Of a stretch of DNA of 64,000 nucleotides, positions 9,191-17,851 are shown in pieces. Every line of letters begins with the position of its first letter. Position 1 is the first letter of the stretch. The position numbers were made by a program, and so were the translations under genes. The notes under the pieces are model-generated. The model searched no databases and was not told where the DNA came from. It saw nothing but the letters and a program-made list of their open reading frames with translations. Where the stretch lies: assembly GCF_030209355.1 (NCBI RefSeq), contig NZ_JARVSF010000013.1:62001-126000 (forward strand), in the 5' to 3' direction. The DNA comes from Pseudarthrobacter sp. fls2-241-R2A-127 (lineage in GTDB: Bacteria > Actinomycetota > Actinomycetes > Actinomycetales > Micrococcaceae).

Positions 9191-10236
9191 CTCTTGACCG
9201 CAAGCCGGGATCGGCCCGAACGGTCGCTGTCCTCGGCGCCGGTTCGTGGGGAACCACCTTCGCGAAGATCCTCGCCGACGCAGCCATCGCCGCCGGGACC
9301 CCGCGGGTGATCAAGGTGTGGGGCAGGCGCCCCGAGGTGGTGGACCAGATCAACCAGGCCCACCGCAACAGCGCCTACCTCAAGGACATCGTCCTGCCGG
9401 AAACCATCACCGCGTCCACCGACGTCCGGCAGGTGCTGGTCGGGGCCGACCTGGTGGTGGTGGCCGTCCCTGCACAGTCCCTCCGTCCGCAGCTGCGGGA
9501 GTGGAAGGACATGATCGAACCAGGTGCCGTCGTCGTGTCCCTCATGAAGGGCCTCGAACTCGGCACGGATGCCCGCATGAGCGAGGTCATCAAGCAGGAA
9601 CTTGACCTGCCGTCCGAACGCATCGCCGTGGTCTCCGGGCCCAACCTGGCCATGGAAATCGCGCGCGAAGAACCCACGGCATCGGTGGTGGCCTGCACGG
9701 ATTCCGCCACCGCCGGGTGGCTCGCCAGGACTTGCACGGCACCCTACTTCCGCCCCTACACCACCTCGGACGTCGTCGGCGTGGAAATCGGCGGCATCGT
9801 CAAGAACGTGATCGCCCTGGCCGTGGGCATCTGCGAGGGCAAGGAAATGGGGGACAACACCAAGGCCTCGGTCATTACCCGGGGCTTGGCGGAAACCTCC
9901 CGCCTTGCCCTGGCACTCGGCGGCGAAGCAAAGACCATGGCCGGCCTCGCCGGGCTCGGCGACCTTGTGGCGACCTGCTCGTCCGCGCTGTCCCGCAACC
10001 ACACCGCTGGCCGGCTCCTGGGCCAGGGGCTGACGCTTGAGGAGGTGGGCCGCACAATGACCCAGACCGCCGAGGGCATCAAGTCCGGCCAGGCCGTGCA
10101 CGAACTTGCCGGTAAGCTCGGCGTCGACATGCCTATCACGGCCGCCGTCGTCGCGGTGCTGGCAGGCAAGCTGTCCGTTGACCAACTGGGGCCGGTTCTG
10201 CTGTCCCGGGAATTGAAACCTGAAGGCGATTACTGA
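9187..10236 (+). CDS. gpsA: NAD(P)-dependent glycerol-3-phosphate dehydrogenase
   Basis: GpsA reduces dihydroxyacetone phosphate to sn-glycerol-3-phosphate for phospholipid synthesis. The 349-residue protein has the Rossmann motif VAVLGAGSWGTTFAKIL near residue 13, the family stretches GPNLAMEIAREEPTASVVA and KNVIALAVGICEG, and the catalytic-domain segment ETSRLALALGGEAKTMAGLAGLGDL. The GTG start overlaps the plsC stop by four bases, indicating translational coupling. ddl follows after 2 bp. Confidence 0.95.
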   Translation: MTLDRKPGSARTVAVLGAGSWGTTFAKILADAAIAAGTPRVIKVWGRRPEVVDQINQAHRNSAYLKDIVLPETITASTDVRQVLVGADLVVVAVPAQSLRPQLREWKDMIEPGAVVVSLMKGLELGTDARMSEVIKQELDLPSERIAVVSGPNLAMEIAREEPTASVVACTDSATAGWLARTCTAPYFRPYTTSDVVGVEIGGIVKNVIALAVGICEGKEMGDNTKASVITRGLAETSRLALALGGEAKTMAGLAGLGDLVATCSSALSRNHTAGRLLGQGLTLEEVGRTMTQTAEGIKSGQAVHELAGKLGVDMPITAAVVAVLAGKLSVDQLGPVLLSRELKPEGDY

Positions 10237-10238
10237 CC

Positions 10239-11384
10239 ATGTCCCAAGACACTCCCACCACAGCGGAAACGGCGAACAGGAAGCCGCGGGTCGCCGTGCT
10301 GTTCGGCGGACGTTCCAGCGAGCACGCCGTCAGCTGCGTGACGGCAGCCGGCGTGCTCGGCGCCATCAACAGGGACAAATACGAGGTCATCCCGATCGGG
10401 ATCGCCAAGACCGGGCAATGGGTCCTGGCGCCGGCCGATACCGCGCAATGGTCCCTGACGGCCTCATCCTTGCCGGAAGTGTCCCCGTCCGCCCAGACCG
10501 TGACCCTGGCCGAAATCGGCGGCGAACACCAACTCATTGTCGCTTCTCCCAACGCGGTACCCCAGGAACTGGGCGCCGTGGACGTGGTCTTCCCGCTCCT
10601 GCACGGACCCTTCGGCGAAGACGGCACCATTCAGGGGCTCCTGGAATTGTCGGATACCCGCTACGTCGGCGCCGGTGTCCTGGCATCCGCCGTCGGCATG
10701 GACAAGCACTACATGAAAGTGGTCTTCGAAGCTGCCGGGCTCCGCGTTGGCCCCTACGTGGTGGTAACCGACAGGCAGTGGCGCAATGACCCGGAATCCG
10801 TCCGCAAACAGGTGGACCGCCTGGGCTTCCCCGTGTTCGTCAAGCCCGCACGCGCGGGCTCGTCCATGGGCATTTCCAAGGTTGACTCCATCGATGAGCT
10901 CGACGCCGCCATCGAGGAAGCACGCCGGCACGACCTCAAGCTCGTCATCGAAGCCGGAATCGTGGGACGCGAGATTGAGTGCGCGGTGCTCGAAGGCAGG
11001 GGCACGGACGCTCCCCGGACCTCCATGCCGGGGGAGATCTCGGTTTCCGGCGGAACCCACGAGTTCTACGATTTCAACGCCAAGTACGTCGAGGACGATG
11101 CCGCGGCACTGAGCTGCCCCGCAGACATTCCGGCGGAAGCCATCTCACGGGTCCGTGAGCTCGCCGCGCTGGCCTTCGATGCCGTGGGCGCTGAGGGCTT
11201 GAGCCGCGTGGACTTCTTCTACACGCCCGACGGTGAGCTGATCATCAACGAGATCAACACCATGCCCGGGTTCACGCCCAAGAGCATGTACCCGCAAATG
11301 TGGGCGGCCTCGGGACTGGGCTATGCAGACCTGATCGATGAACTCATCCACTTGGCGCTGAACCGCAACACCGGCCTCCGCTAG
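10239..11384 (+). CDS. ddl: D-alanine--D-alanine ligase
   Basis: Ddl makes the D-Ala-D-Ala dipeptide for peptidoglycan. The 381-residue ATP-grasp enzyme shows VLFGGRSSEHAVS at the N-terminus, the Ser-rich loop ARAGSSMGISKV, and the C-terminal metal/ATP site EINTMPGFTPKSMYPQMW. It is the last gene of the murA-plsC-gpsA-ddl run. The intergenic sequence after it carries a 56-bp tandem duplication. Confidence 0.95.
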   Translation: MSQDTPTTAETANRKPRVAVLFGGRSSEHAVSCVTAAGVLGAINRDKYEVIPIGIAKTGQWVLAPADTAQWSLTASSLPEVSPSAQTVTLAEIGGEHQLIVASPNAVPQELGAVDVVFPLLHGPFGEDGTIQGLLELSDTRYVGAGVLASAVGMDKHYMKVVFEAAGLRVGPYVVVTDRQWRNDPESVRKQVDRLGFPVFVKPARAGSSMGISKVDSIDELDAAIEEARRHDLKLVIEAGIVGREIECAVLEGRGTDAPRTSMPGEISVSGGTHEFYDFNAKYVEDDAAALSCPADIPAEAISRVRELAALAFDAVGAEGLSRVDFFYTPDGELIINEINTMPGFTPKSMYPQMWAASGLGYADLIDELIHLALNRNTGLR

Positions 11385-11404
11385 TCCCCACCGGCACCCT
11401 AGCC

Positions 11405-11512
11405 TCGCTCCGCTTCGGCCAGGGAACCCTGCCGGCGTGGGCCCACCCGGCACCTGAGTTCGCTCCGCTTCGGCCAGGGAACCCTGCCGGCGTGGGCCCA
11501 ACCGGCACCCTA
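11405..11512. repeat. 56-bp tandem duplication downstream of ddl
   Basis: The block beginning CGCTCCGCTTCGGCCAGGGA at 11405 recurs at 11461 with only a few differences. The leading edge CCGGCACCCTA also appears just before the first copy, hinting at a third partial unit. It lies between the convergent ends of ddl and the DUF3515 gene, where a terminator would be expected. No classical terminator is evident here. Confidence 0.8.
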
Positions 11513-11521
11513 ACTTCAGGC

Positions 11522-12025
11522 TTATTTGCTCTGGGGCAGGTTCTGCAGGTCTTCCTGGCCGACGCAGTTCCGCACCGACGGGACCTTCGCGGCGGCGCCG
11601 GCCAGGTCCGCGAGGACGGTTGCGGAGCTGATCTTGTCCGGGTCCATCAGGATTTCGGTGGCCGGTTCCCGGCCGTAGGTGGTCAGCGTCCATACCGGGT
11701 CGCCTTCCTTGATGACCCAGTCGACGCCGTTGACGGTCACGCAGCGGTCCGTCGTCGGACCCGGCACATTGACGCCGCAGCGGAGGATGACCAGTGACGG
11801 GTCGCCCCACGCGGCAGTTGCCTGGCTGTTGGTCTTCCGCAGCCGGGAATCGCCGATCGCATCCGGCAGCGCCACCATCATCGGCGCGCAGGCCGGATTT
11901 GCCGCGTCCTTGGCGGCGGTGACGTCAACCGCGGGAGAGCACGCAGCCAGGGACAGGGCGGCGACTGCCCCTAAAGCTGCCATCCTGGTGGCACGGGCGG
12001 GCAGGGACAGCTGGGGATGGTGCAT
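11522..12025 (-). CDS. DUF3515 family lipoprotein
   Basis: This 167-residue protein has a signal peptide and lipobox (ALSLAAC, cysteine near residue 29), so it should be lipid-anchored outside the membrane. The rest matches DUF3515, actinobacterial envelope proteins with conserved cysteines (CAPMMVALP, LRCGVN, DRCVTVNGVDWV, RNCVGQ). The function is unknown. It is frequently encoded next to ddl and thiL in actinobacteria, as here. thiL starts divergently 70 bp away. Confidence 0.8.
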   Translation of the reverse strand: MHHPQLSLPARATRMAALGAVAALSLAACSPAVDVTAAKDAANPACAPMMVALPDAIGDSRLRKTNSQATAAWGDPSLVILRCGVNVPGPTTDRCVTVNGVDWVIKEGDPVWTLTTYGREPATEILMDPDKISSATVLADLAGAAAKVPSVRNCVGQEDLQNLPQSK

Positions 12026-12094
12026 GCTTCCAGCCTATCGCCGCCCGTGCCCCCGCCAGGACACGATGTCGGCCGGTCGCGGTAGCGTAGTGGC

Positions 12095-13141
12095 GTGCCT
12101 GAAGACCTAAGAAACCGCGTTGACCGCGAGCCCGCCGTCGCCGGCCTCTCCGAAGCAGACCTGCTGGCCCGGATCTTCCCGCGCCTCCGGATGGAGGGAT
12201 CCCACACGGCAAGCACGCTGTTGGGCCCGGGGGACGATGCCGCCATTATCGCGGCCCCGGACGGCAGGGCCGTGATCAGCATAGACACCCAGGTCCAGGA
12301 CCAGGATTTCCGCCTGCTCTGGCCCAACGGCTACCGCACCACCGGGTTCGACGTCGGGTGGAAAGCCGCGGCACAGAACCTCAGCGATATCAACGCGATG
12401 GGTGCCACGGCCACGTCGATGGTGGTCAGCCTCACGCTGCCGGTGGACACGCCGGTCACCTGGGTGGAAGACCTGGCGGACGGGCTGACAGCAGGAATCC
12501 AGGCACTTGGAGCCACCGGATGTTCCGTCGCCGGCGGTGACCTGGGCCGGGGCCGCGAAATTTCCGTGACGGTCGCCGTCCTGGGAACGCTCGACGGCGG
12601 CCGCGCTGTCTTGCGTTCCGGAGCCCGGCCGGGAGACATCCTGGCCCTGGCCGGAACCGTCGGGCATGCCGCGGCCGGCCTGGCCCTGCTTGAATCAGGC
12701 ATCGCCGCGGACAGCCTTGGCCCCGCCGAACGGATCTTCCTCGACCTGCAATCCCGGCCCCGGCCACCCCTGGATGCAGGGCCGGCGGCGAGGCTGGCGG
12801 GGGCCACGGCCATGCTTGATATTTCGGACGGACTCCTGCGGGACGGAAGGCGGCTGGCGGCTGCCAGCAACGTTTCCGTCTCCCTCGATCCCGCCCCGCT
12901 GGGGCACCTTGCCGAACTCCTGCGCCCGGCCGCCACCCTCCTTGACGCGGACCCGGCACAATGGGTGCTGGGCGGGGGCGAGGACCACGGCCTGCTGGCC
13001 ACTTTTCCGGCCGGCATTCAGCTGCCACCCGGATTCACTGCGATAGGCTCGGTACATGCACTCGGAACCGACGAAGGCCCGGGCGTCCTGATAGCGGGCC
13101 GGGCCGCGGACACCGGGGGATGGGATCACTTTGCACACTAA
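12095..13141 (+). CDS. thiL: Thiamine-monophosphate kinase
   Basis: ThiL phosphorylates thiamine phosphate to the active cofactor thiamine diphosphate. The 348-residue AIR-synthase-fold protein shows LLGPGDDAAIIAAPDG near residue 43, SDINAMGATAT near residue 99, and GGEDHGLLATFP near the C-terminus. It starts with GTG, and its end overlaps the TTG start of the DAK2-domain gene by 11 bp. thiC, the other thiamine gene in this window, lies 26 kb away under a TPP riboswitch. None is visible here. Confidence 0.92.
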   Translation: MPEDLRNRVDREPAVAGLSEADLLARIFPRLRMEGSHTASTLLGPGDDAAIIAAPDGRAVISIDTQVQDQDFRLLWPNGYRTTGFDVGWKAAAQNLSDINAMGATATSMVVSLTLPVDTPVTWVEDLADGLTAGIQALGATGCSVAGGDLGRGREISVTVAVLGTLDGGRAVLRSGARPGDILALAGTVGHAAAGLALLESGIAADSLGPAERIFLDLQSRPRPPLDAGPAARLAGATAMLDISDGLLRDGRRLAAASNVSVSLDPAPLGHLAELLRPAATLLDADPAQWVLGGGEDHGLLATFPAGIQLPPGFTAIGSVHALGTDEGPGVLIAGRAADTGGWDHFAH

Positions 13142-14150
13142 GGTTGCCGCCAACGCGCTGGCGATGAAGAGGTGGCTGGGCAAGGCGGAAACGGCCCTGG
13201 GGAACCACAGCGACCGGCTCAACGCCATCAATATCTTCCCGGTGGCGGACGGCGATACCGGAACCAACCTCTACCTCACCGTACGTGCTGCTGCCCGCTC
13301 CCTGGTGCTCACCGACGACCAGCCGGCTCCGGTGGATGTCGGGGAAGTCCTCGCCACGGCGGGGCAGGCGGCCATGGAGGAGGCCCGGGGAAACTCCGGC
13401 ACCCTCTTCTCCGTGTTCCTGTGCGCAGCGGCCGAGCCCCTTGCCGGCCACACCAGGGTCACGTCCACCCTCCTCTCGGCCGCGCTGAACCGCGCCCAGA
13501 TCCGTGCCTGGTCCGCCCTCAGTGATCCCGTTCCGGGAACCATGCTTTCCGTCATGGAAGCCGCCGCCCGCGCCGTCGCCGCCGTGGACGCGGCCCAGGA
13601 CGGGGACGACAGCAACCACGCCCTGGGCCTCGCCCTCGACGCAGCGGTGGAGGGGGCCCTGGCCGCGGTGATCCACACCGAAGAGCAGCTTGATGCCCTC
13701 CAGTCCGCCCACGTTGTGGATGCCGGCGGCGTGGGAATGCTGCTCATCCTCGACTGCCTGCGCTCGGCGGTCCTGGGCGAGGAACTGCAGAATGAGCTCC
13801 TGGACGGCCTGCACGGCTACGACGTCTCCGATCCGCACATCCACGCCGCCATGCCGGTCGACGACGGCGTGGAAGTCATGTGCACCATCAGCCTGTCGCC
13901 GCTGAACGCCGCCACCCTCCGGCAGCGGCTCGACGAGATCGGCGAGTCCGTCATCATGAGCCAGGTGGGCAGCGGGGCTGACCCCGCCGGAAATTACCGG
14001 TGGCGGGTGCATGTGCACGTGCCGCAGCCTGACCAGGCCGTCGCCCTCATCAGGTCCCTGGGCGAACCGTCCCAGATCAGCATCAGCGAACTCGCGCTGC
14101 CCCGGGACCCGGACATGGACGCAGTGAACACCGGCGGGCATGAACGCTGA
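13131..14150 (+). CDS. DAK2-domain protein (dihydroxyacetone-kinase-like, YloV/FakA-related)
   Basis: This 339-residue protein opens with the DAK2 signature: NAINIFPVADGDTGTNLYLTV near residue 26 followed by ARGNSGTLFSVFL. In the FakA/YloV family this ATP-binding domain phosphorylates fatty acids bound to a DegV-type partner. No DegV-type gene is adjacent, and the protein is shorter than full-length FakA, so the substrate is uncertain. The TTG start lies inside the thiL end, and its own end overlaps recG by 11 bp, so thiL, this gene and recG form one coupled operon. Confidence 0.78.
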   Translation: MHTKVAANALAMKRWLGKAETALGNHSDRLNAINIFPVADGDTGTNLYLTVRAAARSLVLTDDQPAPVDVGEVLATAGQAAMEEARGNSGTLFSVFLCAAAEPLAGHTRVTSTLLSAALNRAQIRAWSALSDPVPGTMLSVMEAAARAVAAVDAAQDGDDSNHALGLALDAAVEGALAAVIHTEEQLDALQSAHVVDAGGVGMLLILDCLRSAVLGEELQNELLDGLHGYDVSDPHIHAAMPVDDGVEVMCTISLSPLNAATLRQRLDEIGESVIMSQVGSGADPAGNYRWRVHVHVPQPDQAVALIRSLGEPSQISISELALPRDPDMDAVNTGGHER

Positions 14151-16410
14151 GCTCGACCTGGCCCTGGAGCGGCGCATCGGGAAGCGCTCGGCAGCGGTCA
14201 TTGAGAAACACCTCGGAATCACCACCGTGGACGGGCTGCTGAATTACTTCCCGCGCCGCTACATGAGCCGCGGTGAGTTAACCCCCATCAGCGAGCTGCC
14301 GCTGGACGAGGACGTCACCCTGATCGCCCGGGTGCTGTCCAGCAGCACGCGGACCATGCAGGCCCGCCGGGGAACCATTACCGATGTCATCGTTTCGGAC
14401 GACGACGGTCAACAGGGGCTCCGGCTGGTGGGCGGCCGCGACTTCCGCGGCAAGGTGCCCGGGACCCTCAAGATCAGCTTCTTCAACGGGTACAAAGCCA
14501 AGACCGAACTCCTGCAGGGGCGCAGGGCCCTGTTTTCCGGAAAGGTCACCAGCTTCAAGGGACAGCTTGGCCTGACCAACCCGGACTTCCAGCTGGTGGA
14601 CGAAGACCCCTTCAGCGACAGCGGCCAGGACCCGGAGAAACTCGCTGCCATGCCCATCCCGGTGTACCCGGCCACCGCCAAACTTCCCAGCTGGAAGATC
14701 CAGAAGACCATAGCCACCCTCCTGGAGACACTCGACCTTGATGCCCTGCCGGATCCGCTGCCCGCGGAGGTGTCCCACCGCGAAGGGTTCCTGCCGGTCT
14801 CCCGGGCCTACAGGTTGATCCACGCTCCCGAGTCCGCGGAGGATTGGCGCAGGGCCAGGGACCGCCTCCGCTACCACGAAGCCCTGGTCCTGCAGTCCGC
14901 GTTGGCACGGCGCCGCGCCCAGCTCGCAGCCGAGGAAGCCACCGCCCGGCGGCCGGTGGATGACGGCGTCCTTGCCGTCTTCGATGACAACCTGCCGTTC
15001 ACGCTCACCGCCGGCCAAGCCGCCGTCGGCGAAACCCTCATGGCGGAACTGGCGCGCGACACTCCCATGAACCGGCTGCTGCAGGGCGAGGTGGGCTCCG
15101 GCAAGACGGTGGTGGCGCTGCGTGCCATGCTGCAGGTGATCGACGCCGGCGGGCAGGCAGCACTCCTGGCCCCCACCGAAGTGCTTGCGGCCCAGCATTA
15201 CGACTCCATCCGGCGCAGCCTGGGACCGTTGTCCGGCGATGGCCTCCTGGGCGGGCTTGCCGGCGGAAACGGCGCATCCGTCCAGGTCACGCTGCTGACG
15301 GGCTCCATGCCCACCGCTGCGCGCAGGCAGGCCATGCTGGACGCCGTCTCGGGGACGGCGGGAATCATCATTGGCACCCACGCACTGCTCGGCGACAACG
15401 TTTCCTTCTACGACCTCGGGCTCATCGTGGTGGACGAACAACACCGTTTCGGCGTGGAGCAGCGCGACGCCCTGCGGGCCAAGGCGCGCAAGCCCCCGCA
15501 CCTGCTGGTCATGACCGCCACCCCCATCCCGCGCACAGTTGCCATGACGGTTTTTGGGGACCTGGAGACGTCCACCCTCAGCGAATTGCCCAAGGGCCGG
15601 GCTCCGATCACCACCCACCTCGTGGGCCTCGCGGAGAACCCCGCCTGGGCGGCGCGGATTTGGGCGCGCGCCCGCGAGGAGATCGAGGCAGGGCGCCAGG
15701 TGTACGTGGTCTGTCCCAAGATCGGCATGGACGACGACGGCGACTTCAGCCCCGGCGAGGCCGCACCTCCGGGGGCGGAGGGAGAGGAAGGGCGGGAGCT
15801 CGCGTCCGTCACCGCCGTCGTGGAGCACCTGCTGGCCGAGCCGTCGCTGGCGGGGGTGCCGCTTGCACCGCTGCATGGCCGCCAGGACCCGGAACTGAAG
15901 ACGGAGACGATGGCCGGCTTCACCGCCAACCGGATCAAACTGCTCGTCTCCACCACCGTGATCGAAGTCGGCGTGGACGTGCATAACGCCACCCTGATGG
16001 TCATCCTGGACGCCGACCGGTTCGGGATCTCGCAGCTGCACCAGCTCCGCGGGCGTGTCGGCCGCGGCGGACTGCCCGGAACCTGCCTGCTGGTCACCTC
16101 CTTGGAACAAGGACATCCCAGCCGGCGGCGGCTGGAGGCCGTGGTGGCCACCACGGACGGATTCGTCCTCTCCCAGGAGGACCTCAAGCTGCGCCGCGAA
16201 GGCGATATCCTGGGCGCTTCCCAGTCCGGCGGACGCTCCACCCTGAAACTGTTGCGCGTCCTCGAACACGAAGACGTCATCGCCCGGGCCAGGGAAGACG
16301 CCCAGCACATCGTCGGTGGGGACCCGTTGCTGGCGGGCCACCCCGAACTCGCCGATGCCATCGAGAAGTACCTCAATCCCGAGAAGGAGGCGTTCCTTGA
16401 ACGCGGTTAG
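14140..16410 (+). CDS. recG: ATP-dependent DNA helicase RecG
   Basis: RecG remodels stalled replication forks and Holliday junctions. The 756-residue protein has the N-terminal wedge/OB domain (about residues 50-180), Walker A LLQGEVGSGKTVVALRAM, the DEQH box VDEQHRFGVEQRDALR, motif III MTATPIPRT, and the C-terminal helicase motifs HQLRGRVGRGG. The family-typical CLL...LRREGDILG tail is intact. It overlaps the preceding gene by 11 bp. Confidence 0.95.
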   Translation: MNAELDLALERRIGKRSAAVIEKHLGITTVDGLLNYFPRRYMSRGELTPISELPLDEDVTLIARVLSSSTRTMQARRGTITDVIVSDDDGQQGLRLVGGRDFRGKVPGTLKISFFNGYKAKTELLQGRRALFSGKVTSFKGQLGLTNPDFQLVDEDPFSDSGQDPEKLAAMPIPVYPATAKLPSWKIQKTIATLLETLDLDALPDPLPAEVSHREGFLPVSRAYRLIHAPESAEDWRRARDRLRYHEALVLQSALARRRAQLAAEEATARRPVDDGVLAVFDDNLPFTLTAGQAAVGETLMAELARDTPMNRLLQGEVGSGKTVVALRAMLQVIDAGGQAALLAPTEVLAAQHYDSIRRSLGPLSGDGLLGGLAGGNGASVQVTLLTGSMPTAARRQAMLDAVSGTAGIIIGTHALLGDNVSFYDLGLIVVDEQHRFGVEQRDALRAKARKPPHLLVMTATPIPRTVAMTVFGDLETSTLSELPKGRAPITTHLVGLAENPAWAARIWARAREEIEAGRQVYVVCPKIGMDDDGDFSPGEAAPPGAEGEEGRELASVTAVVEHLLAEPSLAGVPLAPLHGRQDPELKTETMAGFTANRIKLLVSTTVIEVGVDVHNATLMVILDADRFGISQLHQLRGRVGRGGLPGTCLLVTSLEQGHPSRRRLEAVVATTDGFVLSQEDLKLRREGDILGASQSGGRSTLKLLRVLEHEDVIARAREDAQHIVGGDPLLAGHPELADAIEKYLNPEKEAFLERG

Positions 16411-16452
16411 CACGGCAGGATCCCAGGGCGCTGGCGGACGGCGGCAGCGGCG

Positions 16453-17067
16453 ATGACCCGGATCATTTCCGGCGCCGCGGGTGGTACACCGTTGAACGCC
16501 GTCCCGGGTTCCCTGACCCGTCCCACCACCGACCGCGTCAAGGAAGCGCTGTTTTCCCGGCTGGACGCTTTTGGCGTGATCTCCGGCGCCAGGGTCCTGG
16601 ACCTGTACGCAGGCTCCGGATCCCTGGGCGTGGAAAGTGCCAGCAGGGGAGCGCAGGCCGTGGACCTGGTGGAGTCCGACGCCAAGGCCAGCGGAGTGTG
16701 CCAGCGTAATGCGGACCTCATCGACGGCGTCCTTGGCCGCAAAACCGTCAGTGTGCACCGCTCCAAGGTGGAACCGTTCCTTGACCGCGCGCCGGATGCC
16801 GCTGCCTGGGACCTGGTGTTCCTGGATCCGCCCTATCCGCTGGATGAAGAGGCGTTGGCCGCGGTGCTCCGGAAGCTCGCCGGCCACCTGGCCGCAGGGG
16901 CCGTGGTGGTGGTGGAGCGGTCCTCGCGTTCTCCGGAGCCGGAGTGGCCCGGCGGGCTGGCGCGGTTCGCGGAGAAAAAGTATGGCGAGACCCGGTTGTG
17001 GTTTGCCGAGCCGGCCGTGCCCGATGCCATTTCCGCCGACGACCTACCGGACGGAGCCGAGGGGTAG
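16453..17067 (+). CDS. rsmD: 16S rRNA (guanine-966-N2) methyltransferase
   Basis: This 204-residue class I methyltransferase has MTRIISGAAGG at its start, the SAM-binding motif VLDLYAGSGSLGVESASRGA, and the catalytic LVFLDPPYPLDEE (DPPY). The arrangement recG-rsmD-coaD is common in actinobacteria; here coaD is separated by two minus-strand genes. Confidence 0.93.
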   Translation: MTRIISGAAGGTPLNAVPGSLTRPTTDRVKEALFSRLDAFGVISGARVLDLYAGSGSLGVESASRGAQAVDLVESDAKASGVCQRNADLIDGVLGRKTVSVHRSKVEPFLDRAPDAAAWDLVFLDPPYPLDEEALAAVLRKLAGHLAAGAVVVVERSSRSPEPEWPGGLARFAEKKYGETRLWFAEPAVPDAISADDLPDGAEG

Positions 17068-17071
17068 GGGA

Positions 17072-17851
17072 CTAGGCCGAGAAAGGGTCCAGGTCCACTC
17101 CCGACAGGACCCGGCCAGGGTGGGGGCCGCGGGCGGCCAACTCTGTTGTCCACTGTTCCGGCCAGGGGCCTTGGGTTCCTGCCAGGATGATGTTTCCCGG
17201 GTACCGTGCGTCGAAAACTCCTGCTTCGCCGAACGCCGCAACGTCGGCCATGGCCTCCCGCATGGCCGCCACCTGGCTCCTGACCAACGTGAGGGCAGGC
17301 TCGTCGCCCACATTGACGATCAGCACCCCTTCCGGGCTCAACCGGTCCCGCGCCTCCCGGTAGAAACCAGTGGAGGCGATGTGGGCGGGTGCCTCGGGCC
17401 CGGAGAAGATGTCCAGGATGACGACGTCGAACGTGAGTCCGGGATCCAGCGTGCCAAGTGCCTCCCGGGCATCGCCGATCATGGTGGTCAGGTCCGTGCC
17501 TTCGGGCAGGGGCAGGTGCCGCAGGACAAAGTCCAGCAGCTCCCGTTCCAGCTCTACCGCGTATTGGGGTGAGCCGGGCCGGGTGGCCTGAATGTAGCGT
17601 GCAAGGGTCAGCGCGCCGGCGCCCAGGTGCAGGGCCCTGACCGGTTCCCCTGCCGGTGCGGCGAGATCCACCAGGTGCCCGATCCTGCGCAGGTACTCGT
17701 AGAAGATCTCGTCGGGCCGGCTGAGGTTGACATGGGACTGTTCGGCTCCGCCGATGGTCAGCACATAGCCGCCGTCGGTGAACGTGTCCGGTTCGATCGT
17801 GGCGTGCTGGCCGGTTGTGCGCAGGAAGCGCCTGGCAGCCCCCGCGGACAT
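17072..17851 (-). CDS. Spermidine-synthase-like methyltransferase-fold protein
   Basis: The 259-residue protein shows GEPVRALHLGAGALTLARYI (nucleotide-binding loop), AVELERELLDF, MIGDAREALG and VVILDIFSGPEAP, the order found in spermidine-synthase-like proteins. The polyamine synthase gatekeeping residues are not clearly present, so it may not make spermidine. Its ATG overlaps the stop of the upstream aminotransferase gene (ATGA), so the pair is co-translated. It ends 4 bp from the convergent rsmD stop. Confidence 0.75.
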   Translation of the reverse strand: MSAGAARRFLRTTGQHATIEPDTFTDGGYVLTIGGAEQSHVNLSRPDEIFYEYLRRIGHLVDLAAPAGEPVRALHLGAGALTLARYIQATRPGSPQYAVELERELLDFVLRHLPLPEGTDLTTMIGDAREALGTLDPGLTFDVVILDIFSGPEAPAHIASTGFYREARDRLSPEGVLIVNVGDEPALTLVRSQVAAMREAMADVAAFGEAGVFDARYPGNIILAGTQGPWPEQWTTELAARGPHPGRVLSGVDLDPFSA

